Positions 43,498 to 52,708 of a stretch of 64,000 bases of DNA are shown in pieces. The stretch is taken from contig NZ_WJBG01000222.1 of NCBI RefSeq assembly GCF_009709555.1, forward strand, positions 1 to 64,000. Reading direction: 5' to 3'. Numbering within the stretch: the first letter of the stretch is position 1; every line of letters starts with the position of its first letter. The translations under genes were made by a program, and so were the position numbers. This DNA is from Streptomyces blattellae (GTDB lineage: Bacteria > Actinomycetota > Actinomycetes > Streptomycetales > Streptomycetaceae). The notes beneath the pieces were generated by a model that had not been told where the DNA came from, did no database searches, and saw nothing but the letters and a program-made list of their open reading frames with translations.

Positions 43498-44292
43498 TCA
43501 GGGGAGGATCGAGTCAACGTAACCGCCGTCGACGCGCAGGGCGCCGCCGGTGGTCGCCGAGGCATGGTCGGAGCTGAGGTAGACAACCATGTTGGCGATC
43601 TCCTCCGGCTCGATCAGCCGCTGGAGCAGGGACTGTGGCCGGTGCTCCCGCATGAAGGCGCGCTGGGCCTCCTCCCAGGGCAGGTCGCGGTCGACGAGTC
43701 GGTAGACGAAGTCCTCCACGCCTTGCGTGTGGGTGGGGCCCGCGATGACGGAGTTCACCGTGACACCGGTGCCGGCTGCCTGTTTGGCGAAGCCCCGGCT
43801 CACGGCGAGCAGGGCGGTCTTCGACATGCCGTAGTGGATCATCTCGGCGGGGGTGACGATCGCCGAGTCGCTCGCGATGTACTGGACGCGCCCCCAGCCG
43901 CGTCCGGTCATGCCCGGCAGGAGGAGACGGGTGAGGCGTACGGAGGCCAGGACGTTCACCTCGAAGTAGCGCCGCCACTCCTCGTCGCTGATCTCCAGGG
44001 GGTCGGCGGGCTCGAAGATGCCGAGGTTGTTGACGAGGATGTCCACCTGGGACAGGGCTTCCACGGCCTGCCGGGCGCCCTCTTCGGTGGTCACGTCGGC
44101 GGCCACCGGCACCAGTTCGGCGCCGGGCGCTTCGCTGTTCAACCGGTGCACGGCTCGCTGCACCCGCTCGGCCGAGCGACCGTTGACGCCGATGCGGGCG
44201 CCGGCGCGGGCCAGACCCGTGGCGATCGCGGCGCCGATGCCCTGGGTGGAGCCGGTCACCAGAGCGGTGCGGCCCTTCAGATCGATCTGCAT
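43498..44292 (-). CDS. Short-chain dehydrogenase/reductase
   Basis: A 264-residue classical SDR. Cofactor motif VTGSTQGIGAAIATGLA, structural NNLG at NILVNNLGIFEPA-like VDILVNNLGIF, and catalytic Ser, Tyr and Lys in YIASDSAIV and HYGMSKTALLAVS. C-terminal GGALRVDGGYVDSI is also family-like. ATG 44292 follows GGGAGAAC. Substrate unknown. Confidence 0.88.
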   Translation of the reverse strand: MQIDLKGRTALVTGSTQGIGAAIATGLARAGARIGVNGRSAERVQRAVHRLNSEAPGAELVPVAADVTTEEGARQAVEALSQVDILVNNLGIFEPADPLEISDEEWRRYFEVNVLASVRLTRLLLPGMTGRGWGRVQYIASDSAIVTPAEMIHYGMSKTALLAVSRGFAKQAAGTGVTVNSVIAGPTHTQGVEDFVYRLVDRDLPWEEAQRAFMREHRPQSLLQRLIEPEEIANMVVYLSSDHASATTGGALRVDGGYVDSILP

Positions 44293-44591
44293 GCGGTTCT
44301 CCCAAGCCTTTCGTGCGGAGATGGACGGAGTACCCGCGGGCGGCTGCGGGGCACCACCAGTCATACAGAAGAGGGTGCGCCGGGACACCGGTACGCGCCG
44401 GGAGGCCAGGGGCGCGAACCAAGGTGCCGGAGTGCGTTAAAGGCGCACGGGAGCGGTGGTCGCTACGCAGGGTTGTCAACATATCGCTCTGGGTAGTGCG
44501 AAGTTGACGACGGGAAGCACCCTGGGGAGGGCAGCAGGGATGACGGTGAAGGGTCTGGACACCGCCTGCCGGCCCGTCGTCCGTCTCTCGG

Positions 44592-44636
44592 GAGCGCCGT
44601 ACATACGAGCGCCATACATACGAGCGCCGTACATAC
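44592..44636. repeat. Three tandem 15-bp repeats GAGCGCCGTACATAC
   Basis: Units at 44592-44606, 44607-44621 (one change, GCCATAC) and 44622-44636, about 120 bases before the GH65-like gene. The remaining region 44293-44757 has no gene. It may be a binding array for a regulator of the downstream gene; no other copies were seen. Confidence 0.75.
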
Positions 44637-44757
44637 GCGTCCGCTGACGCTGTCGTCGTCCCGACCTGTCCCTCTGGCGCCTCGGCACGTGTGCCTGCGC
44701 GGCTCGGCCGAGCCTCCGTATCAGACGTCCCGTCCACCGATCCTGTGGAGATCCCTC

Positions 44758-47484
44758 ATGGTGCATGCGCGAAGGCGACCCGCGTCGCCCTTACGGTCGT
44801 CACGCCGCGCCCGGCTGACGATTCCTGTCCTCATCGGCACGCTCCTGTCCACCGCCTCACTCGCCGACGCCGCACCCTCGGCGAGACCGGCGGCCCAACT
44901 CTGCCCCGACAAGGGGCACTCGGCGCCCTCCGACTGGGCGCTCACGTCCACCGATCCGTCGAACGACCACCACGCCTACGCGGCCAACGGCTATCTCGGG
45001 CAGAGCCTGCCGCCCGCGGGCACCGGATACTCCGTCTCGCAGCGGGACACCGGCTGGCCCCTCAAGACGCCCCGCTACGACGGGGCGTTCGTGGCCGGCC
45101 TCTACGCGCACAACGCGCAGACCGCCGACGACCGCCACGTCATCGCGGCACTCCCGACCTGGTCAGGGCTGACCGTCACCGTCGGGCGGGAGACCTTCGG
45201 CCCGTCGACCCCGGCCGACCGGATCTCGGACTACCGGCAGACCGTCTTCCTGCGCTGCGGCCTGGTGCGCACGTCACTGACCTGGACCGCCACGGACGGC
45301 CGGGCCACCGACCTGGTCTACGACGTCGTCGCCGACCGCAAGTACCGTCACGTCGGCGCCGTACGGCTGTCCGTCACCCCGCGCTGGAGCGGCACCGCGA
45401 GCGTCACCGACCTCATCGACGGCCGGGGAGCGCGGCGGATCTCGGCCACCGGGGACGAGCCCGACGGGTCCGCCGACGACCGGATCGCCGTGGCGTTCCG
45501 GACCGACGGCACCGGCGTGGACGGGGCGGTGGTGTCGACGCTGCGCCCGGACGAGGGCGTTCCGGTGCGTGGCCGGTCCCGTGGCGGCGAAGGGCTGACG
45601 GCGCACCAGTCGGCGATGATGCCGGTGCGCGACGGGCGTACGCACGCGTTCACCAAGTTCGTCGGCGTCGATACCGGGCTGACCTCCCGCCGGCCCGCGC
45701 AGAGCGCCGCAGAGGAGTCGGCGCGGGCCGCGGACCGTGGCTGGGAGCGGCTGCTGGGACGACACGTCGCCGAGTGGGAGCAGCTGTGGAGCGGCGACAT
45801 CGAGGTGAACGGCCGCCCCGAGTTGCAGAGATGGCTGCGCTCCAGTCTGTACGGGCTGCTGGCCAACTCCCGGGCCGGGTCGCCGGACAGCATCGCCCCG
45901 GCCGGTCTGACCAGTGACGACTACGCGGGCCTGAAGTTCTGGGACGCCGAGACCTGGATGTTCCCGGGCCTGCTGGCCTTCCGGCCCGAACTCGCCCGGT
46001 CGGTCCTGGAGTACCGCTACCGCACGATGCCGGCCGCCCGGCAGAACGCCGTAGGGCTGGGGCGGCGCGGCCTGTTCTTCCCGTGGACGAGCGCCGACAA
46101 GGGGGACCTCACGTCGGAGTGCCACAGCGTGGAGCCGGATCACTGCCGCACCCAGATCCACCTCCAGGCCGACATCGCCCTCGCGGCCTGGCAGTTCTAC
46201 CAGCAGACCGGCGACAGGCAGTGGCTGCGCGAGCGGGGCTGGCCCCTGCTCAAGGGCATCGCCGAGTTCTGGGAGAGCCGCGTGACCCGCAACGGCGACG
46301 GCAGCTACTCCATCAGGAACGTCTCCGGGCCCGACGAGTACAGCAACTACAAGAACGACGCCGTCTACACCAACGCGGCTGCCGCCACCGCGCTGCGCAA
46401 TGCCAACGCGGCCGCCGGCGTCCTGGGCGAGCACGCACCGGACAGTTGGACGGCCATCGCCGACCGGTTGCGGATCCTGTACGACAACGAGTCGAAGGTC
46501 TTCCGGCAGTTCGACGGCTACCAGGGCGACCCGATCAAACAGGCCGACGCCGTCCTGCTGATCTACCCGCTCGAATGGCCCATGTCCGAGGAGGCGGCCG
46601 CCAACACCCTCGACTACTACGCCGCCCGCTCCGACCCGGACGGCCCGGCCATGACGGACTCGGTGCACGCGGTGGACGCGGCGGCCATCGGCAAGCCCGG
46701 TTGCGTCGCCCACACCTATCTGATGCGGTCCATCCGACCCTTCGTACGGGGGCCGTTCGCGCTGTTCTCCGAGGCGCGCGGGGAGCGGGCGGCCGGCGCC
46801 GGTGATCCGCACGCGGGGTTCCCCGCCGAGGACTTCCTGACCGGGAAGGGCGGCTTCGTGCAGGTCTTCACCCATGGGCTCACCGGACTGCGCACCCGCT
46901 CGGGCAAGGTGCACCTGGACCCGACGCTCCCTCCGCAGCTGTCGGAGGGCGTCACGCTCAAGGGCCTGCGCGCGCACGGCAGGACGTACGAGGTGGCCAT
47001 CGGCCCCGAGGAGACGCGGGTGCGGCTGATCCAGGGGGAAGCGTTCGAACTTCAGACCCCGCAGGGCACGCAGGTCGTCAGCTCCGCGGCGCCCGCGGTC
47101 GTCAAGACCCGCCGCCCCGACCTGGAGCCGACGGACAACGTGGCCCGCTGCCGGCCGGCCGAGGCAACCTCGGAGCAGCCCGGCCTGTACGCGGGCGCTG
47201 CCGTGGACGGGGACGGGACGACGTTCTGGTCGCCCGAGGCGGCCGAGGCGCACCTGACCGTCGACCTCGGGCAGACGGAGCGCGTCTCCAAGGTCTCGGT
47301 GGCGTGGTCCGACGTCCGGCCGGCCTCGCACCGGCTGCTCGCCTCCGTCGACGGCGAGAGGTGGCGCGAGGTGACGCCCGGGGTCACCGCCCGCTTCGTG
47401 CGGGCGGAGGTGCGGGCGACGGACCCCGGTGATGACGGGAAGCGGCCGGGAATCAAGGAATTGAGGGTCGTTCAGGAGCCTTAA
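44758..47484 (+). CDS. Secreted GH65-like glycoside hydrolase with C-terminal discoidin domain
   Basis: A 908-residue extracellular enzyme. The signal peptide (residues 1-40: ARRRP...LTIPVLIGTLLSTASLADAAP) is followed by a beta-sandwich and an (alpha/alpha)6 barrel of the GH65/acid-trehalase type. The catalytic acid is in SGPDEYSNYKNDAVYTN, and conserved segments include FWDAETWMFPGLL, ARQNAVGLGRRGLFFPW and IKQADAVLLIYPLEWPM. The last 130 residues resemble an F5/8-type carbohydrate-binding domain (AVDGDGTTFWSPE, LTVDLGQTERVSKVSVAW). Codon 12 is TTA (44791-44793), implying bldA control. GH65 includes trehalase and phosphorolytic activities; secretion favours hydrolysis of an extracellular disaccharide. 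Confidence 0.86.
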   Translation: MVHARRRPASPLRSSRRARLTIPVLIGTLLSTASLADAAPSARPAAQLCPDKGHSAPSDWALTSTDPSNDHHAYAANGYLGQSLPPAGTGYSVSQRDTGWPLKTPRYDGAFVAGLYAHNAQTADDRHVIAALPTWSGLTVTVGRETFGPSTPADRISDYRQTVFLRCGLVRTSLTWTATDGRATDLVYDVVADRKYRHVGAVRLSVTPRWSGTASVTDLIDGRGARRISATGDEPDGSADDRIAVAFRTDGTGVDGAVVSTLRPDEGVPVRGRSRGGEGLTAHQSAMMPVRDGRTHAFTKFVGVDTGLTSRRPAQSAAEESARAADRGWERLLGRHVAEWEQLWSGDIEVNGRPELQRWLRSSLYGLLANSRAGSPDSIAPAGLTSDDYAGLKFWDAETWMFPGLLAFRPELARSVLEYRYRTMPAARQNAVGLGRRGLFFPWTSADKGDLTSECHSVEPDHCRTQIHLQADIALAAWQFYQQTGDRQWLRERGWPLLKGIAEFWESRVTRNGDGSYSIRNVSGPDEYSNYKNDAVYTNAAAATALRNANAAAGVLGEHAPDSWTAIADRLRILYDNESKVFRQFDGYQGDPIKQADAVLLIYPLEWPMSEEAAANTLDYYAARSDPDGPAMTDSVHAVDAAAIGKPGCVAHTYLMRSIRPFVRGPFALFSEARGERAAGAGDPHAGFPAEDFLTGKGGFVQVFTHGLTGLRTRSGKVHLDPTLPPQLSEGVTLKGLRAHGRTYEVAIGPEETRVRLIQGEAFELQTPQGTQVVSSAAPAVVKTRRPDLEPTDNVARCRPAEATSEQPGLYAGAAVDGDGTTFWSPEAAEAHLTVDLGQTERVSKVSVAWSDVRPASHRLLASVDGERWREVTPGVTARFVRAEVRATDPGDDGKRPGIKELRVVQEP

Positions 47485-47515
47485 TTCCACGGACCAGTCA
47501 CAAAAGGATCAGCCA

Positions 47516-47565
47516 GGAAAGGGCTGTGCACCCCGGTTTTCGAACCGGGGTGCACAGCCCTTTCC
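47516..47565 (+). terminator. Strong intrinsic terminator with 23-bp perfect stem and TTCG loop
   Basis: Arms 47516-47538 and 47543-47565 are perfectly complementary with a four-base loop TTCG. It lies 31 bases after the GH65-like stop and insulates the downstream oxidase operon. Confidence 0.93.
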
Positions 47566-47822
47566 ATTTCCCCGCTTTCATCGCCCGCGCGGGAGCATGC
47601 GACAGCGCACGGAATGCATCCCCCGGCGCACGGAATTCACGCCTCGGGGCAGGCAAAACCTTGTCGTCTCATAACACAAGTAACCCGTTCAGGGGAATCC
47701 TGGAATCCACTATTTACGGAATACACGGCCGCCCGCTCAATGGAGTAGCCCCCCTTTTTTTCCGACAGAACGACTTCCTGGTCAAGACCGGCAATACGGC
47801 CTGAGAAAAGAGAGGCAGCATC
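47566..47822 (+). promoter_or_regulatory. Leader of the oxidase operon
   Basis: A comparatively AT-rich stretch (especially 47655-47775) between the terminator and the GMC oxidase start. It holds a direct repeat GGAATCC (about 47695 and 47703), but no promoter boxes I would assign with confidence. No gene seen. The ribosome site is GAGAGG (about 47808). Confidence 0.35.
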
Positions 47823-49490
47823 ATGAGCAAGTACGACGTCGACGTTCTCATCGTGGGAAGCGGTCCGGTCGGGGCCACGTTCGCGCGGAAGCTGGTGGAC
47901 GCGGGACACCATGTCCTGATGATCGACGCCGGTGCGCAACTCTCCGGGAACTACGGAGAGCACCTCAAGAACAGCTTCCTGTACCAGAAGAACGTGGACC
48001 TGTTCGCGTCGGTCATCCGCGGGCATCTGCATCCGCTGTCCATCGCGATGGACGACTCCCCCGTGGTCACCCTCGACCCGTCCTCCTTCTCGTACAACCC
48101 CGAGGAATGGCCGGGGTTCGTCCTCAACAACCAGAACCCCGAGCAGAAGAAGCGCGACAACCTCGGCGCGTCCGCGGCCACGTACGCCGTCGGCGGCATG
48201 GCGACCCACTGGACCTGCGCCGTGCCGGAGTTCCACGCCACCCTGGAACGCACCTACAACGGCGAGGCCTACCCCATCGAAGCGACCGCGATGGACAAGC
48301 TCTACAAGGAGGCGGCCGGGCTCCTGCACAGGTCCGAGACGGTCTTCGCCTCCTCGGCACGCCACCTCCTGGTCCGTGAGGTGCTGCACCGCACCAACTT
48401 CACCGACGTGCGGGAACTGCCGCTCGCGGTCAGCGCGCGGCCCGACCAGGCGAAGTCCGACGCCGTGCACTGGAGCGCCGCGGACACCGTGCTCGGCCCG
48501 CTCGCCGACCCGCGCCACACGCCCACGCAGGGGTCGTTCCGGCTGCTGGCCGAGCACCAATGCACGAGGCTGGAGCTCACCGACGAGGGCAACGGCCAGC
48601 AGCGCGTGACCGGGGTGAAGGTCCGCAACCTCCGGGACCTGAACGAGAAGGTGACGATCAACGCCGAGGTGTACGTCGTCGCCTGCAACCCGGTGCTGAC
48701 CCCACAACTGCTGTTCGCCTCGGGCCTGCAGAGCGAGTCGCTCGGCCGCTACCTGACCGAGCAGCCGATGGCGTTCTGCCAGACCGTGCTCAAGCAGTCG
48801 ATCCTTGACGACGTCGTGAACCTGCTGGAGAAGTACCCCGACGCCAGGACGCGGGTGAAGGAGTACATCGAGAAGCAGAAGCAGAAGCAGGAGGAGAAGA
48901 CCCCGGGCGCGGACCCCGTGCCGTTCCCGAAGGGCGAACTGGAGCCGAACCTGTGGATCCCGGCCGTGCCGGGGCAGCCCTGGCACTGTCAGATCCACCG
49001 CGACGCCTTCAGCTACGGCGAGGTGCCGCCCAACATCGACAGCCGGCTCATCGTCGACCTGAGGTGGTTCGGGATGTCCCGGCCGCGTCGCAGCAACCGA
49101 GTGACCTTCAGTAACCACATCAAGGACACCTTCGGCATGCCCCAGCCGACGTTCCACTTCGGGCTCACCAAGGAGGAGCGGGCCGACTGCGGCAAGATGA
49201 TGGACCACATGATGCGGGTCGCCGCCCAGCTCGGCGGCTTCATGCCCGGATCCGAGCCGCAGTTCCTCACCCCGGGCCTGCCGCTGCACATCGCGGGCAC
49301 CACGCGGATGGGCAAGAACGAGAAGACAAGCGTCGTCGACCCCGACTCGCAGGTGTGGAAGGTCAGGAACCTCTTCCTCGGCGGCAACGGCCTGCACCCG
49401 TTCGGCAACGCCGCCAACCCCACGCTGACCAGCGTCGCCATGGCGCTGCAGTCGGTCGAGAAGATCAAGACCATCCTGCCGAGCTCCTGA
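47823..49490 (+). CDS. GMC flavoenzyme, pyranose oxidase / C-glycoside 3-oxidase-like
   Basis: A 555-residue FAD enzyme. It has the dinucleotide motif VLIVGSGPVGATFARKL, then GGMATHWTC with His129 in the position of the covalently flavinylated His of pyranose oxidase (STHW). The C-terminal part has LHIAGTTRMG (His489) and GNAANPTLTS (Asn532), corresponding to the catalytic His/Asn pair. Bacterial homologues oxidise free sugars at C2 or C-glycosides at C3. It has no signal peptide, so it is cytoplasmic. It heads an operon with an IolE-like dehydratase and a beta-propeller protein. Confidence 0.85.
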   Translation: MSKYDVDVLIVGSGPVGATFARKLVDAGHHVLMIDAGAQLSGNYGEHLKNSFLYQKNVDLFASVIRGHLHPLSIAMDDSPVVTLDPSSFSYNPEEWPGFVLNNQNPEQKKRDNLGASAATYAVGGMATHWTCAVPEFHATLERTYNGEAYPIEATAMDKLYKEAAGLLHRSETVFASSARHLLVREVLHRTNFTDVRELPLAVSARPDQAKSDAVHWSAADTVLGPLADPRHTPTQGSFRLLAEHQCTRLELTDEGNGQQRVTGVKVRNLRDLNEKVTINAEVYVVACNPVLTPQLLFASGLQSESLGRYLTEQPMAFCQTVLKQSILDDVVNLLEKYPDARTRVKEYIEKQKQKQEEKTPGADPVPFPKGELEPNLWIPAVPGQPWHCQIHRDAFSYGEVPPNIDSRLIVDLRWFGMSRPRRSNRVTFSNHIKDTFGMPQPTFHFGLTKEERADCGKMMDHMMRVAAQLGGFMPGSEPQFLTPGLPLHIAGTTRMGKNEKTSVVDPDSQVWKVRNLFLGGNGLHPFGNAANPTLTSVAMALQSVEKIKTILPSS

Positions 49491-49511
49491 AGGCGTCGAG
49501 GAGGGACGACC

Positions 49512-50435
49512 ATGACACCGATCAGGCTGGCCGAGACGCACCTCGGCATCACACCGACCTGCTGGACCAACGACGACTTCCCGCTGCTGGGCGACGACAT
49601 CCCCTTCGAGCAGTGCGTCAGCGAGATCAAGCTGGCGGGCTTCGAAGGGTGCAGCATCGGCCACAAGTTCCCCACCGACGTGGACGCGCTGAACGCGGCG
49701 CTCGCGCTTCGTGAACTCAGCGTCACCGAGCCGTGGGTGAGCACGTTCTTCACCGTGCCCGGCATGCGCAGGCGGACGATCGCGGCCTTCGAGGAGCGGA
49801 TGGACTTCCTCGACGCGATCAAGGGCACGGTGAGGACCCGGAGCATCGGGGTGGCCGAGTTCGGCAACTCCATCCACCTCATGCCCATCAGCCTCAGCGA
49901 CTCCAAGCCCGTGTTCACCGAGGACCACTGGAAGGCGCTGACCGAAGGGCTCGACGAGATCGGCAGGCTCGCCGAGGAGCGGGACTTCCAGCTGGTCTAC
50001 CACCCGCACATGGGCACCGGGGTGCAGACCCAGGCCGAGGTGGACACGCTCATGCGGCGCACCAACGCCGAGTACGTCCATCTGCTGCTGGACACAGGCC
50101 ACCTGTACTGGGCCGGCGGCGACCCGGTGGCGGTGATCAACGCGCATGCCGACCGTATCCGGCACGTGCACCTGAAGAACATCCGCACCGCGGTGCGCGA
50201 CAGGCCCGCGCTGGCCTCGGCCAGCTTCGAGGAATTCGTCAGGGCGGGCATCTTCACGGTCCCCGGCGACCGGACCGGCGCAGTTCCCTTCCACGCCGTC
50301 CTGACCGCCCTGGAGTCCAAGCAGTTCAAGGGCTGGCTGGTCGTCGAGGCCGAGCAGGACCCGCACGGCCCGCGACCACCGCTGTACTACGCCAAGCTGG
50401 CCCGCGAGTACCTGAAGAAGGAGCTGGGGCGGTGA
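49512..50435 (+). CDS. IolE-like TIM-barrel dehydratase/epimerase
   Basis: A 307-residue xylose-isomerase-like barrel closely resembling myo-inosose-2 dehydratase (IolE). Features include LGITPTCWTNDDFPLLGDDIP, EIKLAGFEGCSIGHKFP, YHPHMGTGVQTQAEVDTLM, LLLDTGHLYWAGGDPV, HVHLKNIR and WLVVEAEQDP. The His, Asp and Glu residues in the last four should bind a divalent metal. IolE performs a beta-elimination on a keto-cyclitol. Coupled to a sugar oxidase it is likely to act on a keto-sugar or 3-keto-glycoside. Ribosome site GAGGAGGGACG. It overlaps the next gene by four bases. Confidence 0.83.
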   Translation: MTPIRLAETHLGITPTCWTNDDFPLLGDDIPFEQCVSEIKLAGFEGCSIGHKFPTDVDALNAALALRELSVTEPWVSTFFTVPGMRRRTIAAFEERMDFLDAIKGTVRTRSIGVAEFGNSIHLMPISLSDSKPVFTEDHWKALTEGLDEIGRLAEERDFQLVYHPHMGTGVQTQAEVDTLMRRTNAEYVHLLLDTGHLYWAGGDPVAVINAHADRIRHVHLKNIRTAVRDRPALASASFEEFVRAGIFTVPGDRTGAVPFHAVLTALESKQFKGWLVVEAEQDPHGPRPPLYYAKLAREYLKKELGR

Positions 50436-51724
50436 CCGCCTACGCCACGCCGGAGTTCACCGCGTCGGTCATCGACGCCGACCCCCGCGACGGCTACTTC
50501 CTCCAGGCCGTCGACATCGACGGCGACGGCCGCCCCGACCTGGTCGCCTCCGGTCTCAGCCGGGGCGAGGTCGTCTGGTACCAGAACCCGTCCTGGACGA
50601 AGCGGACCATCGTGTCCCTCACCGACCGCAAGCCCGTCGCCCTGGACGCCGCGGACCTCACCGGTGACGGTTTGCCGGACCTGGTCCTCAGTCACGACTA
50701 CGGCGACTGCATGTTCAACTGCGGCCCGCAGGACGGCAAGATCTCCTGGTTGCAGAACCCCGGCGCGGGCAAGTGGGACGCGCCGTGGACCCGCCGGCAC
50801 GTGGCCGGCCTGGTCGCCACTCACCGGGTACGGCTGGGCCACTTCACCACCGACCGGCGTCTGCAGCTGGCCGCCTTCCCGGTGGTCGGTCCGCAGGGCG
50901 GCGAAGCCGGCGTCCACTCGCCCGTGCACGTCATGCTGTACGACCTCCCCGACGACGTGCTGACCGCCGAGGCGTGGACGGGCCGGGCCGTGGACACCTC
51001 GCACTTCACCGTGGTGCACGGTGTGGTGTCGGCCCGCTTCCCCGGCACCCCGCGACCGGACCGGGAGTCGTTTCTGCTGGCCGGCGGTGAGGGGATCAGC
51101 TGGCTGGGCCCCGGTCCCGGCGCCGCGCCGGGTAGCCCCTGGCAACACGTCACGCTCGGTACGGGTGTGGCGCCGCAGAAGTCGCCTGAACTGGGCCGTT
51201 ACTTCCAGGGCAGCGGCAACCTCGCGGTCGGGCGGCTCGGCGGACGGTCCTGCGCGGTGATCGTCACGCTGGAGCCGTTCCACGGCAACACCGTCGCGGC
51301 GTACGTGCGGCCCAACGGCACGGCCTCTCCGTTCGGCAGGCCGTGGCGGCGCAAGGTGCTGAAGGTCTTTCCCCATCCCAGCGCCCAGTACGACGCCGTA
51401 GGACATCACGTGGTCGTGGCGGACTTCGACAACGACGGGGACGACGAGTTCCTGATCGGCATGCGGGGGCCCGCTCCGGCGCAGGGCGTCTGGTACTACA
51501 AGCTCGACGCTCAGGGGAACACGCTCATCGAGCAGCAGGTGAGCACCGAGTCCACCGCCCGCATCGCCGTCGCGGACTTCAACGGCGACGGGAGGCTGGA
51601 CTTCGCCATCACCGCCTACGACACGGTGGGTTACTACCGGACCAAGGACCCGAAGGTGCGCCTGTACACCAACGCCTTCGCCTGGCCCGGTCCGGTCACA
51701 CCACCACCCGGCGGCGACGGCTGA
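50432..51724 (+). CDS. FG-GAP/VCBS beta-propeller protein (possible pyranosone-dehydratase-like)
   Basis: A 430-residue protein made of repeated blades with calcium-type loops: DIDGDGRPDLVASGL, DLTGDGLPDLVLSHDY, DFDNDGDDEFLIGM and DFNGDGRLDFAIT, typical of a seven-bladed propeller. No signal peptide is seen. The GTG start overlaps the IolE-like stop (GTGA), tying it to the oxidase pathway. Fungal aldos-2-ulose dehydratase, which acts after pyranose oxidase, has an N-terminal propeller of such repeats; whether this protein is a homologue needs structural comparison. Alternative: a non-enzymatic binding protein. Confidence 0.72.
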   Translation: MTAYATPEFTASVIDADPRDGYFLQAVDIDGDGRPDLVASGLSRGEVVWYQNPSWTKRTIVSLTDRKPVALDAADLTGDGLPDLVLSHDYGDCMFNCGPQDGKISWLQNPGAGKWDAPWTRRHVAGLVATHRVRLGHFTTDRRLQLAAFPVVGPQGGEAGVHSPVHVMLYDLPDDVLTAEAWTGRAVDTSHFTVVHGVVSARFPGTPRPDRESFLLAGGEGISWLGPGPGAAPGSPWQHVTLGTGVAPQKSPELGRYFQGSGNLAVGRLGGRSCAVIVTLEPFHGNTVAAYVRPNGTASPFGRPWRRKVLKVFPHPSAQYDAVGHHVVVADFDNDGDDEFLIGMRGPAPAQGVWYYKLDAQGNTLIEQQVSTESTARIAVADFNGDGRLDFAITAYDTVGYYRTKDPKVRLYTNAFAWPGPVTPPPGGDG

Positions 51725-51730
51725 GCGACC

Positions 51731-51763
51731 CGTCCGCGGCGGGGCGGTCCCCCGCCGCGGACG
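51731..51763 (+). terminator. Terminator of the oxidase operon
   Basis: A perfect 14-bp inverted repeat (51731-51744 and 51750-51763) with a five-base loop, seven bases after the propeller-gene stop. Confidence 0.85.
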
Positions 51764-51929
51764 TCGCTGGGACACCCCGCGATACGGGTTCTGCACGGGG
51801 GTCTCCGCTGCGGCCGCCGACCTTCCGAGTAAAGGTGCCGACGAACGGCATGCTCAACCCCGAAGATCGGAAACGACCCATGCGAAAAGGGCCCCCACAG
51901 GCTCTCGCCTGCGAAGACCCTTCACACCG

Positions 51930-52003
<74 letters not shown>

Positions 52004-52104
52004 GTGCGCTGTCTCGCGGTGAACCGCGTGAGTGCGCGAGACAGAACTTTACCGCACGTCGGGGGCGGCGCCGAAAGGGGCGGGGGGCGCGGCAGAATCG
52101 AGGT

Positions 52105-52638
52105 ATGGGAAGTGCATCCTCAGGAGGGCCGGTCGGGGCGCGGGATCGGGACGGTGAGGGGCGGGCGCGCAATGCGCGGCCGCGGGACGGGCTCGGGCGG
52201 CCGTTGGCGTACGGCGCGGAGGGGGTGGCGCGGCAGCCCGAGGGAGTCGTGCGCGGTCCGGAGCGGACCGTGGCCGAGGCGCAGGAGCTGCTGGATGCGG
52301 GGAAGCCGTTCCATGCGCACGAGGTTTTCGAGGACGCCTGGAAATCGGGTCCGGCGTCCGAGCGCGCCCTGTGGCGGGGGCTGGCACAGCTCGCCGTGGG
52401 GCTCACCCATGCGGCCCGCGGGAATCTCACGGGCGGTGTCCGGCTGCTGCGGCGTGGGGCCGGGGCCGTCGAGGAGTGGGCGTCGGGCGCCGGGGAGCCG
52501 CGGCCGTACCGGATGGATCTGGCGGGCGTCGTGGCGTGGGCGCGGCAGCTGGCGGCCGACGTGGAGCGGGACGGGGTGGCCGTCGACGCGGCGGCGCGTG
52601 CGCCTCGGTTGCGCGGGGGCTCGGAGCGGGGCTCGTAG
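52105..52638 (+). CDS. DUF309 domain protein
   Basis: A 177-residue protein with a low-complexity basic N-terminus (about 50 residues) and a DUF309 helical domain: AQELLDAGKPFHAHEVFEDAWK, ALWRGLAQLAVGLTHAARGNLTGGVRLLRRG. Conserved His-x-His and Glu-x-x-x-Asp residues suggest a metal or nucleic-acid role, but function is unknown. The ATG at 52105 gives this length; shorter starts are possible since the first 50 residues are not domain sequence. Confidence 0.8.
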   Translation: MGSASSGGPVGARDRDGEGRARNARPRDGLGRPLAYGAEGVARQPEGVVRGPERTVAEAQELLDAGKPFHAHEVFEDAWKSGPASERALWRGLAQLAVGLTHAARGNLTGGVRLLRRGAGAVEEWASGAGEPRPYRMDLAGVVAWARQLAADVERDGVAVDAAARAPRLRGGSERGS

Positions 52639-52708
52639 GAAGCGGGGCTCGTAGGACTCGTAGGAGGCGCCGCACGCGATGTCAGTGGCGTGCGGCAGAC
52701 TCGGGGGC

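Noticed and set aside
47637..50366. 909-codon minus-strand frame
   Set aside because: Antisense shadow of the GMC oxidase and IolE-like genes; composition is His/Gly/Val-rich without recognisable domains.
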